This document shows, one piece after another, positions 26,891-35,617 of a stretch of 64,000 nucleotides of DNA. Under the pieces are notes generated by a model. It searched no databases. It had not been told where the DNA came from and saw nothing but the letters and a program-made list of their open reading frames with translations. Both the position numbers and the translations under genes were made by a program. This stretch comes from Spirosoma montaniterrae. GTDB taxonomy: Bacteria; Bacteroidota; Bacteroidia; Cytophagales; Spirosomataceae. The stretch spans positions 3,318,001 through 3,382,000 of the forward strand of contig NZ_CP014263.1 of assembly GCF_001988955.1 (NCBI RefSeq), in the 5' to 3' direction. The first letter of the stretch is position 1; each line of letters starts with the position of its first letter.

Positions 26891-28252
26891 ATGCTGATAC
26901 GTTTCCAAACCTTCCTCTTTCTGCTGCTTTCGCTGGCTTCGTTTGCCCAGCCCGCCCCTACCGCCATTCTGCCCGAACGCGACCGCGCCCGCATCGTCGA
27001 CGAAATCCTGGAAGACCGATTTACTAACCTGCTGCCGCAACTGATGCGCCGGGAAGGGTTAGATATGTGGGTGATTATCAGCCGCGAATATAACGAAGAC
27101 CCGGTACTGAAGACCATGCTGCCCAGTACGTGGCTCTCAGCACGTCGGCGCACGATTATGGTGTTTTTCGACAATGGAAAGGAACGGTCCGCCGATGCGG
27201 TAGAAAAGCTCGCTATTGCGCGGTACGACGTGGGTAATCTGCTCAAAGGCGCGTGGGACATCGACGTGCGACCCAACCAGTGGGAAGCTCTCGCTAAAAT
27301 CATCGAAGACCGGAAACCGAAGAAAATCGGGCTGAATTTCTCGACCGAATACGCCCATGCCGACGGGCTTACGGCCACCGAACAGCGCGAGTTTCTGGAA
27401 AAACTGCCCGAAACGTACCGCAAACGGATTGTATCGGCCCAGAATGCAGCCGTAGGCTGGCTCGAAACCCGGACGGAAAAAGAAATGGCGATTTACCCGA
27501 TGATCTGCCGACTCTCACACCAGATTATTCAGGAAGGATTTTCGGAAGCCGTAATTCAGCCGGGCGTGACCACCACCGACGACGTAGTTTGGTGGTTTCG
27601 GCAACGCATTACCTCGTTGGGTTTAGATACGTGGTTCCACCCGACCGTTGACGTGCAACGCGCCGACGGCCAGAATTTTGAACACCTGCGGACGTTCTCC
27701 AAACGACCTGACAAACAGGTGATTATGCCCGGCGATCTAATCCATGTCGATTTCGGCATTACCTACCTGCGCCTGAACACCGACCAGCAGCAACACGCGT
27801 ACATCCTGCGCCCCGGCGAAACCGACGTACCAGAGAGTATCAAAGCCGCTTTCCGGCAGGGCAATCGCTTGCAGGATATTCTGACTGAGCAGTTTAAAGC
27901 TGGCCGCACGGGCAATCAGATGCTGCTGGCGGCATTAGACCAAGCCCAGAAAGAAGGCATCAAAGGCACCATTTATTCGCATCCCATCGGCGTTCACGGC
28001 CATGCCGCCGGGCCTACCATCGGGCTGTGGGATCAGCAGAAGGGCGTTCCCGGCTCCGGCGATTACCCGCTGCTGGCAAACACGGCCTACTCGATTGAAC
28101 TGAACGCGGCTGTCGAACTGCCCGAATGGAAAAAAACCATCCGCATCATGCTCGAAGAAGACGGCTTTTTCGACGGCCAAACGTTCCGCTACATCGACGG
28201 GCGGCAAACCGAGATTTATACGATTCCGAGGAAGTTGGGGTATGTGCGGTAG
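26891..28252 (+). CDS. Exported M24-family metallopeptidase (Xaa-Pro aminopeptidase-like)
   Basis: 453 residues. Signal peptide LIRFQTFLFLLLSLASFAQ. The N-terminal domain (about 30-180) resembles the creatinase/prolidase N-domain (LDMWVIISREYNEDPVL). The C-terminal pita-bread domain (about 195-450) shows MICRLSHQIIQEGFSEAVIQPGVTT, DLIHVDFGITYL (metal Asp), SHPIGVHGHAAGPTIGLWD (metal His) and YSIELNAAVELPEW plus LEEDGFF (metal Glu residues). The second ligand Asp position reads LRLNTDQQQHAY, so the usual DxxRT motif is altered (LNTD), as in several Bacteroidota members. It lies alone, convergent with the FAD-reductase gene across a palindrome. Confidence 0.88.
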   Translation: MLIRFQTFLFLLLSLASFAQPAPTAILPERDRARIVDEILEDRFTNLLPQLMRREGLDMWVIISREYNEDPVLKTMLPSTWLSARRRTIMVFFDNGKERSADAVEKLAIARYDVGNLLKGAWDIDVRPNQWEALAKIIEDRKPKKIGLNFSTEYAHADGLTATEQREFLEKLPETYRKRIVSAQNAAVGWLETRTEKEMAIYPMICRLSHQIIQEGFSEAVIQPGVTTTDDVVWWFRQRITSLGLDTWFHPTVDVQRADGQNFEHLRTFSKRPDKQVIMPGDLIHVDFGITYLRLNTDQQQHAYILRPGETDVPESIKAAFRQGNRLQDILTEQFKAGRTGNQMLLAALDQAQKEGIKGTIYSHPIGVHGHAAGPTIGLWDQQKGVPGSGDYPLLANTAYSIELNAAVELPEWKKTIRIMLEEDGFFDGQTFRYIDGRQTEIYTIPRKLGYVR

Positions 28253-28258
28253 AAGTTA

Positions 28259-28354
28259 TTACACAGAGATGCACAGAGTGAAAAGAGACAAACAGAGGAG
28301 ACTTCTAAAATGAATCTCTGCGTATCTCCTTTCACTCTGTGCATCTCTGTGTAA
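28259..28354. repeat. Intergenic inverted repeat, family A (CACAGAG type)
   Basis: Arms 28259-28297 and 28316-28354 (39 bp each, few mismatches, the outer 25 bp almost perfect) with an 18-bp loop. It fills the gap between two convergent stop codons (28252 and 28379). The repeated CxCAGAG words match the palindrome at 1461-1542. It could act as a bidirectional terminator, but no T-tract flanks it. Confidence 0.88.
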
Positions 28355-28378
28355 CAACAACCTCTGTGGCCAAAAAAA

Positions 28379-29515
28379 TCATCTCAACACCTCTCCGTGC
28401 GTTTGGCGCATAAGTCCGCGCAAGGCGGGCCGGAACGCACCGAAGGCCCACACGGCGGCTTCGGTCAGGCGTTCGTTACCGAACAAACGCTGCACCGTGC
28501 GGCCTACCCATAACCGCCGGGCAAACCGCGCCGACCACGCGTGCTGATAACGACTTTCGAGTTCGACCCGGCTGAGGTTGCCGCGCAAATAGCGGTCCGA
28601 CAATTGGCTGGCGAGCTTCGCGCCGTGAATTGCCATTGCCATGCCGTTGCCGCAGAGGGGCGTAATCAAGCCTGCCGAGTCGCCTGCCATTAAGATGTGG
28701 TTCTCAACGGCCCGCTTCGGCGCAAACGAAATTTCGTTGATGACTTCGGGCTTGTCGTACAGAAACGTGGCGTTATCGAAGACCTGCTTCAGGTGCGGAT
28801 TGCGGTGCAGCACGGCCTGTTCCATGTCGGGAATATTACCGAACTGCCGTAAGTTAGCGCGGGTGGTGAGGTAACAGACGCAGTATTTGCCATCCTCAAT
28901 GGCCGACATGCCACAGTAGCCATCCCGAAAATTATGCAGGGCGATAACATCGTCAGGAAAGTTCATCAATACGTGATATTTCACACCGACGTAGGGCGAA
29001 GATGCCCGAATGAACGCCCGGTCGAGCGACTTATCGAGCCGCGACCGCTTCCCAAATGCGCCAATCACCAGCCTGCTTTCGAGCGTTTCGCCCGTGTTTA
29101 GTGTGATGTGATGGCGAAAATCCGGCTTGTGCTGCAACCCCGTCTGCGTGGTCACGTCTTCTACGGCTTTCCCTAACATAAACCGTACACCAGCCGCTTC
29201 GCAAAGCTTATACAGCTCATAATCAAGCTTATATCGACTGATACCAAACCCACCCAGATCAAGCTGGCTTTCGAGCAACTGGCCCGATGGCGACGAGATT
29301 TGTATGCGGTTTATGTTGGCGGCTCCAAACCCGGCAAGGTCAACACCGAGCGATTCCAGGTAAGGCCGGACTTCGTTGGAGACGTATTCGCCACAAACTT
29401 TGTGAAACGGGTAGGTCTTTCGCTCCACGAGTACGACGCCGTGGCCCGCCCGTGCCAGTTCGAGCGCACTGACCAAACCCGCCAGCCCACCGCCAAGTAT
29501 CACAACATCCTGCAT
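28379..29515 (-). CDS. NAD(P)/FAD-dependent oxidoreductase, geranylgeranyl-reductase-like
   Basis: 378 residues. N-terminal FAD-binding dinucleotide fold DVVILGGGLAGLVSALELARAGH with the acidic strand-end VERK; KVCGEYVSNEV near residue 40, typical of the geranylgeranyl reductase/flavin monooxygenase group; and the second FAD motif ILMAGDSAGLITPLCGNGMAMAI (about 278-300). Enzymes of this group reduce isoprenoid chains or hydroxylate polyketides and aromatics; the substrate cannot be told from sequence. It is divergent from the GH13-like gene at 29587 (71-bp spacer) and convergent with the M24 peptidase gene. Confidence 0.85.
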   Translation of the reverse strand: MQDVVILGGGLAGLVSALELARAGHGVVLVERKTYPFHKVCGEYVSNEVRPYLESLGVDLAGFGAANINRIQISSPSGQLLESQLDLGGFGISRYKLDYELYKLCEAAGVRFMLGKAVEDVTTQTGLQHKPDFRHHITLNTGETLESRLVIGAFGKRSRLDKSLDRAFIRASSPYVGVKYHVLMNFPDDVIALHNFRDGYCGMSAIEDGKYCVCYLTTRANLRQFGNIPDMEQAVLHRNPHLKQVFDNATFLYDKPEVINEISFAPKRAVENHILMAGDSAGLITPLCGNGMAMAIHGAKLASQLSDRYLRGNLSRVELESRYQHAWSARFARRLWVGRTVQRLFGNERLTEAAVWAFGAFRPALRGLMRQTHGEVLR

Positions 29516-29533
29516 AGTCTCTTAACCTACAAC

Positions 29534-29565
29534 TTTGGCAATCTGTTAAACTTTACCAATGTTTG
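29534..29565 (+). promoter_or_regulatory. Candidate promoter upstream of GH13-like gene
   Basis: A TTTG at 29534-29537 and AATGTTTG at 29558-29565 (one mismatch to TAnnTTTG) are separated by 20 bp, close to the Bacteroidota -33/-7 spacing. The start codon lies 21 bp downstream of the -7 box. Confidence 0.35.
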
Positions 29566-29586
29566 TAGCCAAGACGCTTTTTCTTC

Positions 29587-31554
29587 ATGACTACACTGGC
29601 CGACCTGCAAGCCGACTGGCAGCAACACCACACAACGTACACCGACGCTTACCAATCGGGCCGCGCTTCATTCATACCGAATCTACTGCCCCAAACTGCC
29701 GTTCGGTTATCAGTTTATCAAACGCTCGACCTGTTGCATAAGCGGCTCGGCACCGACTTATTGCGCCGGGCACTCGACCCCGCCGAAACCATCGACAGCC
29801 CCGTGCGACACCACACCGATGGAACGTGGCTGAAAACCAGCAACATGGTCGGCATCAACGTGCGTACCATCGGGTCGTTCTGGAAAGTAATTGCTTACAC
29901 GCTCACACTGCCCGCCCACCACGATAGCATTCACCTGCTGCCCATCTGGGAACCGGGCGTAGTAGGCAGTTTGTATGGCATGGTAAGCTGGCAGCTTAAC
30001 CCCGAATTTTTCGATGTCGAACTGGCGCAATACGTACCGGCCCTGAACACGGTTGAAAAGCAATTGAAAGCCGTAACCAATCTGCTCCACGCAACGGGCC
30101 GCACGGTAGGCATGGACGTGATTCCGCACACCGACCGTTTTTCGGAAATGGTACTCACCAGCCCGTCGCTATTCGAGTGGGTACATCGCGAGAAAACCAC
30201 TATCGTCGATCATACCACCACAGTGTATCGCTATGTCGAAGAAGCGGTGTGGCAGTTTCTGAAATACCACGGTGCCGCCGACGGAACGCCCATTACGTTC
30301 GGTAAAGACGTCTTTTTTTCGTTCGATAATCCAATTCTGACCGATGAGCAACGCGCCCGGATGCTGTTCGGGCAACCGCACGATTATGGCGGGCGGTTGC
30401 GTCGGCGGCTGGCCCTGATGCGGCATTTGCTGGCGCAGGGCTTCGAGACGTTACCCATGACGATGGCACCGCCCTACCGGGGGCTGCATATCGACGCCAA
30501 CGATTTTGTTTACGACGATTTCGGCCAGATATGGTATCAATATGCCTTCGATAAGCCGCAAAAAATGTCGCGGGTGTTTGGCCCGCTGGCCCGGTATCGG
30601 TTCTACGAGTCGAAAGACAATAATCAAAACTGGGAACTCGACTTCGACCGGCCCGTTTACACCGCCTGGCAATACATTTGTCAGAAAGTACACGAATGTC
30701 AGCGCACGTATAATTTCGACTTTATGCGGGGCGACATGGCCCACGTGCAGATGCGTCCCGAAGGCGTACCCAACATGGTGGGGCATTATTACGACCCGCT
30801 GAAGGCCATCAAACGATACATTCGCGGCAACGGTGTTCCTCATTTCGCGTTTTTCGCCGAAACGTTCCTGGCCCCGCCCGACACAATGGGCTACGGCAAC
30901 GAACTCGACCATCTCGACGCCATCGACGCCGATTCGACGCTGGGCGATTTACAGTCGCTCGTGGTTGGGTCGGCGGAGTTTCGGCGGCAGTTCGCGTTGT
31001 ATGACGAGTACCTGCGGACGCGCCGGTTTGCGCCCAACTTCACCGTCATGACCGCCGACAAAGACGACCCGCGCTTTGATGAATTTTACCGTACCGGCAA
31101 TATTTTTCGCTATTTTACGGCTCTCTTCCTGACCGATTGGCCGAGCTATACCGGACTGGGTTTCGAGGTTAGGAACCTGCATCCCGAACGCGGTCCCAAC
31201 GAAGAATATACCAAGCTCTACGTATTCCAGATTGAAGATGACCGCCAGCCCGACAAAGTAACGCACGGCCCGTTTGTGTGGGGTCAGAACGCCGAACAGT
31301 TTGCCACCATCGGGCGCATCCGGGCCTTCGCCGAACGCATCTGGAACGACATCGAAGGGCAGGAAACGCACTGGCTCGTTGGCCCCGCCGATAACAAAGC
31401 CTATGTTGCCTGGACACATGCAGAGGACGCCGAATATGTGTTTGCCGCCAGCATGACCGGCAAATTACCTACCGACATACCCGGCACCGAAGATAGCACG
31501 TTGGTTTTTGAGGAAAGCGGTTGCCGCGTTTGGCGAACCGGCTTGCCGGAATGA
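29587..31554 (+). CDS. Divergent GH13-like (alpha-amylase-fold) enzyme
   Basis: 655 residues, no signal peptide, so cytoplasmic. A TIM-barrel of alpha-amylase type is suggested by: SIHLLPIWEPGVVGSLYGMVSWQLNP (entry strand), TVGMDVIPHTDRFS (region I with Asp and His), FDFMRGDMAHVQM (region II with a likely nucleophile Asp after RG), FAFFAETFLAPP (region III with a likely acid/base Glu) and FTVMTADKDDPRF, where the usual NHD of region IV would sit. The C-terminal 60 residues could be a beta-sandwich (AYVAWTHAEDAEYVFAASM). The altered region IV and short catalytic motifs suggest an atypical glycoside hydrolase or transferase. It lies 116 bp before the radical SAM gene; a functional link is unknown. 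Confidence 0.6.
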   Translation: MTTLADLQADWQQHHTTYTDAYQSGRASFIPNLLPQTAVRLSVYQTLDLLHKRLGTDLLRRALDPAETIDSPVRHHTDGTWLKTSNMVGINVRTIGSFWKVIAYTLTLPAHHDSIHLLPIWEPGVVGSLYGMVSWQLNPEFFDVELAQYVPALNTVEKQLKAVTNLLHATGRTVGMDVIPHTDRFSEMVLTSPSLFEWVHREKTTIVDHTTTVYRYVEEAVWQFLKYHGAADGTPITFGKDVFFSFDNPILTDEQRARMLFGQPHDYGGRLRRRLALMRHLLAQGFETLPMTMAPPYRGLHIDANDFVYDDFGQIWYQYAFDKPQKMSRVFGPLARYRFYESKDNNQNWELDFDRPVYTAWQYICQKVHECQRTYNFDFMRGDMAHVQMRPEGVPNMVGHYYDPLKAIKRYIRGNGVPHFAFFAETFLAPPDTMGYGNELDHLDAIDADSTLGDLQSLVVGSAEFRRQFALYDEYLRTRRFAPNFTVMTADKDDPRFDEFYRTGNIFRYFTALFLTDWPSYTGLGFEVRNLHPERGPNEEYTKLYVFQIEDDRQPDKVTHGPFVWGQNAEQFATIGRIRAFAERIWNDIEGQETHWLVGPADNKAYVAWTHAEDAEYVFAASMTGKLPTDIPGTEDSTLVFEESGCRVWRTGLPE

Positions 31555-31670
31555 CCGTTATGGTGTATATTATGCAAAACCGTGCAAATCTGCTCCGATG
31601 ACGACGTCTGTTCGGCCAGCCCGGTATTAAATGATTTCAGCATTTCGGTGAATGAGTTGTTAGGGCAAAT

Positions 31671-32708
31671 ATGAATCACAGTCAAACGGTTAGACGCTTC
31701 CACGACGGTCTGAATTTTGCTTCCAAACTGACCCCGAAGCGCGTCGCGAATGCGCTGAAGGTGCTGTCGAGTTATTACTATTCGCGGCAAATGGGCAAGC
31801 CGCTGCACCGGGGTCTGCCGATGTCGATTTCGTTTGAGCCGACCACGAGTTGCAACCTGCGCTGCCCCGAATGCCCCAGCGGGCTACGGTCGTTTACGCG
31901 CCCCACCGGAATGCTGGGCGAAGACCTCTACAAACGCACCATCGATGAACTGCACGAAACGCTGTTATACCTGATTTTTTACTTTCAGGGCGAACCCTAC
32001 CTGCACCCGCAGTTTTTAGACCTCGTGCGCTACGCCACCGAGCGCAACATTTACACTGCCACCAGCACCAACGCCCATTACCTGACCGATGCCAACGCCC
32101 GCAAAACCGTTGAATCAGGCTTAGACCGGCTTATTATCAGCATCGACGGCACCACGCAGGAAACCTATCAGCAATACCGCGTGGGCGGCAAACTTGAAAA
32201 AGTGCTGGAGGGGACCCGGAATATTCTGCGCTGGAAAAAAGAATTGAAGTCGCGCACACCCCACGTCGTATTCCAGTTTTTGGTGGTGAAGCCCAACGAA
32301 CACCAGATTGCGGAAGTACGTCAGTTGGCCCGTGAGTTGGGCGTCGATGAAGTAGCCCTGAAAACAGCCCAGATTTACGACTATGAACACGGCTCCGACC
32401 TTATCCCAACGCTCGACCACTACAGCCGGTACGCCCCGCAGCCCGACGGCACCTACCGGATCAAAAACGGTTTCGGCGACCACTGCTGGAAAATGTGGCA
32501 CTCGTGCGTCATTACGTGGGATGGGCTGGTAGTGCCCTGCTGCTTCGACAAAGACGCGCATCACCGGCTCGGCGACCTGCAAACCGAATCATTTGCCAAG
32601 TTATGGCACGGTTCGGCTTATGAAGAATTTCGCGGCACGCTGCTGCGGTCGCGTTCCGAAATCGAGATGTGTCGCAACTGCACCGAAGGTACTAAAGTAT
32701 GGGCATAG
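31671..32708 (+). CDS. Radical SAM / SPASM domain protein
   Basis: 345 residues. The radical SAM cluster motif CNLRCPECPSG (CxxxCxxC) appears at about residue 59, followed by the fold typical of the superfamily (FYFQGEPYLHPQF, SGLDRLIISIDGTTQETYQQYRVGG). The C-terminus has a SPASM-type cysteine set (DHCWKMWHSCVITWDGLVVPCCFDKDAHHRLGDL and EMCRNC), which binds extra iron-sulfur clusters. SPASM enzymes modify peptides, sugars or cofactors; no precursor peptide gene is visible within the neighbouring few hundred bases. The ATG at 31671 gives a short basic N-terminal extension before the catalytic core. Confidence 0.9.
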   Translation: MNHSQTVRRFHDGLNFASKLTPKRVANALKVLSSYYYSRQMGKPLHRGLPMSISFEPTTSCNLRCPECPSGLRSFTRPTGMLGEDLYKRTIDELHETLLYLIFYFQGEPYLHPQFLDLVRYATERNIYTATSTNAHYLTDANARKTVESGLDRLIISIDGTTQETYQQYRVGGKLEKVLEGTRNILRWKKELKSRTPHVVFQFLVVKPNEHQIAEVRQLARELGVDEVALKTAQIYDYEHGSDLIPTLDHYSRYAPQPDGTYRIKNGFGDHCWKMWHSCVITWDGLVVPCCFDKDAHHRLGDLQTESFAKLWHGSAYEEFRGTLLRSRSEIEMCRNCTEGTKVWA

Positions 32709-32846
32709 ACTGGCCCGAAACCGGCTGTAATTTCTAACGATTTTCTAATGTAACATTTTGCTAAACAGCGCGTTATACGGTCAACGTGAGACACAAACGA
32801 ACGTTTGGCTCAGACTCACGGACAGATCATCCAAACCGTTACGATC

Positions 32847-33125
32847 ATGTTGGCACCCGTTATTGAAAAAGAGCAGATAAATCAGTACCATTTTCCACAT
32901 AACGAAGTACTGACCAGCGAAGAAAGCCGCGCTCAACGGCTGGCAATGCTGTATAAAGCCCAGACTCTTGGTAATCTTGAAAAACATAAAGTGAGCATAG
33001 CTTTTGAAACACTGGAAGGCGTTCGGGCGGTAAACACCACCGTTTGGGCCGTACTGGACGACTATGTACTGTTGAAATGCGGCACCGTTGTTCCAATTCA
33101 CGCCATTCGGGAGGTAGAAGTCTGA
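32847..33125 (+). CDS. Small conserved protein, unknown function
   Basis: 92 residues from the ATG at 32847 (an upstream TTG at 32805 is less likely). Mainly helical first half (EKEQINQYHFPHNEVLTSEESRAQRLAMLYKAQTLGNLEKHKV) and a beta second half (SIAFETLEGVRAVNTTVWAVLDDYVLLKCGTVVPIHAIREVEV) that reads like a small SH3/Sm-style barrel. Such short cytoplasmic proteins occur in many Bacteroidota (recollection, not checked), but function is not known to me. It ends 3 bp before the convergent esterase gene. Confidence 0.65.
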   Translation: MLAPVIEKEQINQYHFPHNEVLTSEESRAQRLAMLYKAQTLGNLEKHKVSIAFETLEGVRAVNTTVWAVLDDYVLLKCGTVVPIHAIREVEV

Positions 33126-33128
33126 AAC

Positions 33129-34384
33129 CTACGGCAGTTCCTCGTCGGCAAACGTCAGGTACTGCCACCAGTCGAAATCCGTGACATCGTGTACACCCGT
33201 GCGAACGTGAAAACGCACTGCTTTGCCAACCGATTGATTCACGGGCGGCACGTCGGTTACGCCTAAGCCCGCTTTATTGTAAAGTGCGTACACCGGCCCG
33301 GCTTCCAGCGCGGCCAGAAACTGCCCGCGTGTGTCGGCCCAGCGGTCGTCTTCGGCGGCTGCTACATAGAGCGGACGCGGGGCAATGAGGCTTAGTAGAA
33401 TGTGCTGATCGACGGGCAGGGCCGATACCTGCTCGTTGTAGGCTTTGTATCGATTGCAAAACCAGTGCGGAAACGCCGTATTGATACGAGCCACGGTTTC
33501 GCCGTAGTTGCGCCGGGATAAAGCCGCCCCGCCCTCGCCCGATTCGTTGGCAATAACAGCGGCAAAGCGTGTATCCTGCGCTGCCGCCCACAACGCTGCT
33601 TTGCCAATGCGCGAATGCCCAAAGGCAATAACCCGTTGGGCATTTACCAGTGGTTCGGTCTCTAAGTAATCGAGCATACGGCTCATGCACCACGCCCACG
33701 CGCCTATGGCCCCCAGTTGTCGGTGCGGCTTGAATCACCTAATACAGAGCGGATTCCGGTTTTCCAGCCTTGTGGATGGTCGGGTTCGATGTCGCCGTAG
33801 TAGGCCGTAGCAACGGCGTAACCCCGCGCCAGCAGCGTGTCGATAGGCCAACGGCGGGTCTGCATCCCGCGTGCTTTTTCGGTAGCTTTATTATTGACCG
33901 ATACTTCGCCAATGGCATTGCTCATCCAGCGCGTCGAGAGCGGAATGTCCGGTTCGTTGCTGATGCAGTGGTTGCCGCAGAAATTTAGCCCCAGAAATAC
34001 CGGAGCGGCCTTTTTTGCGGTCTTCGGCACATAGAGCAGCAGGTCGATGGGCGGCAACTGGGGGTAGTCGGCAAAGTAAATCGACACCTGTTTACGGATA
34101 GCCCGCCCACCGCGAGCGTTTGCATCGATGGCTCCGGGCTGAAACCGCAGCCGAACGCGTTGGTTGGGCGTTTTGCCATAAACGTGTTCAGCAAACAGGT
34201 TGAGCCAGTCGGCCCGGCGTTGCTGCCAGGCTTTGGCGGTTGTGATTTGTTGCCCCTTTTTATCGGTCAATGGGTTGGGCAGCGTGTAGCTGCCAACCTT
34301 AGTCTCGTCGTAGTTCGGAACGAAGTTGGACTGGGCCATTGCGCAGGATACGGTCAGGGAGAAGAAAATCGGTAAATATCTCAT
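33129..34384 (-). pseudogene. CE15 glucuronoyl esterase-like gene, broken by one-base deficit
   Basis: The intact protein would be about 417 residues. The first part (start ATG at 34384) has a signal peptide (RYLPIFFSLTVSCAMA) and ends after [11 protein letters not shown] with a stop near 33704. The second part continues in another frame: [20 protein letters not shown], then the nucleophile motif [26 protein letters not shown] and the C-terminal [10 protein letters not shown] (catalytic His). Adding one G to the GGGGG run (plus-strand C's at 33710-33714) restores W-G-A-I-G and a complete carbohydrate esterase family 15 fold. CE15 enzymes cut esters between 4-O-methyl-glucuronate of xylan and lignin alcohols. 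It starts 13 bp after the GH10 stop, so the two are one operon. Whether the lesion is real or a homopolymer sequencing error cannot be told here. Confidence 0.85.
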
Positions 34385-34397
34385 AATCAGGTATTTT

Positions 34398-35438
34398 TTA
34401 ACGCAACCCATCCAGTACGCCCTCATGAGCCGGTTTCTTCTGATAGACTTTATCGAACGGCAGCGGAAAATCAGTGCATTTGCAGAATTTCGGAATCCAG
34501 CTATCACCATCGCCCACGTTCCAGGTGGTAATACCGTGTTGCTGGCTTTTGGGTACACGTGTTCGATAAGCCCGCACGATGGCCGTAAATTTGGCTTTTT
34601 GCTGTTGCCAGTGCAGGTCGGTCGGGCTGAAGTTGGCTTCGCCTTTCGGGTTGATACGCACGTCGAGTTCGGAGATATGGACCAGCAGGCCCGTGGTCGC
34701 AGCCTGCCGAATGGCGTTTTCAATTTGCGCGTCGGGGTGATTGATGTGCGTATGCATTTGCAAACCAACGCCGTCGATGGGTATGCCCCGCCGACGGAAA
34801 TCGGCCACCATTGTCAGCATTGCCTGTAGTTTTCGGGAGCTGTATTCCTGCCCGTAGTCGTTGTAAAATAGCTTTACCGTTGGGTCGGCCTGCCGGGCGT
34901 ACTGAAAACAGCGGGCAATATAGTCGGGGCCAAGATGCCGTGACCAGATGGTAGGGCGCTGCGTTCCATCGTCTAAGAAAGCCTCGTTCACCACGTCCCA
35001 GGCGGCAATGCGGCCTTTGTAGTGTTGCACAACGGTGGTGATATGATCGCGGACAAGCGTTTCCCAGGCCAGCGAATCGCCCGAAAAATTTTTGACCCAG
35101 TCAGGCACAGCTTCGTGCCAGAGCAGCGCGTGTCCGTGCATTCGCTTGCCAGTCTGACTGGCGAAATTCACCAGCACGTCGCCCGGCGACCAGTCGTAGC
35201 GGCTGGCCTCGGGGTGTACGTGGTGCATTTTCAGATGATTCTCCGATGTAATGCTACTGAATTCGCGCTCAACGGTTTGCCGATAAGCGGCATCGTTGGT
35301 CAGGCGTACCGGACTGAGCGCGGCCCCAAATGGAAACGGGGTCACCGATTGAAACGTGGGTCCGGGTGGTTGGGCCTGGTTGTCGCGGCAGTTCATAAGA
35401 CCGATTGCCAGCAATCCAATAACAATACGTAGTTTCAT
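34398..35438 (-). CDS. GH10 endo-1,4-beta-xylanase, lipoprotein
   Basis: 346 residues. A lipoprotein signal (LRIVIGLLAIGLMNC|RDNQA) points to anchoring at the outer membrane. The GH10 TIM barrel is clear: SITSENHLKMHHVHPE near the N-terminus, RMHGHALLWH, the acid/base motif AAWDVVNEAFLDDG, LFYNDYGQE, VGLQMHTHI and the nucleophile motif LLVHISELDVRI. A final tryptophan-bearing loop (WNVGDGDSWIP) fits the aglycone site. It hydrolyses xylan backbones. It is followed by the CE15 gene, forming a xylan-debranching pair, and is divergent from a hexuronate-type transporter gene. Confidence 0.95.
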   Translation of the reverse strand: MKLRIVIGLLAIGLMNCRDNQAQPPGPTFQSVTPFPFGAALSPVRLTNDAAYRQTVEREFSSITSENHLKMHHVHPEASRYDWSPGDVLVNFASQTGKRMHGHALLWHEAVPDWVKNFSGDSLAWETLVRDHITTVVQHYKGRIAAWDVVNEAFLDDGTQRPTIWSRHLGPDYIARCFQYARQADPTVKLFYNDYGQEYSSRKLQAMLTMVADFRRRGIPIDGVGLQMHTHINHPDAQIENAIRQAATTGLLVHISELDVRINPKGEANFSPTDLHWQQQKAKFTAIVRAYRTRVPKSQQHGITTWNVGDGDSWIPKFCKCTDFPLPFDKVYQKKPAHEGVLDGLR

Positions 35439-35617
35439 ACCAGTAGAAGGTTATCAACGAAAGCGTTGTAGTTGCTTTTTTTAACTGATATTCCCCAGTC
35501 TGATACAGCGACTGGGGTCAGGTTGAGGGGTAGATATTGTGGCTATCGTTCTTAGTGACAAACAAGCGTCAACTTTTCTGAGTCTTCCTCTTTCCGACTT
35601 CTTCAACCCCATCGCTC

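Noticed and set aside
35494..35518. Hairpin CCCCAGTC / GACTGGGG as a terminator
   Set aside because: It has an 8-bp stem and no T-tract on either strand, and it lies upstream of divergent genes. It may be an operator, but nothing supports a specific role.
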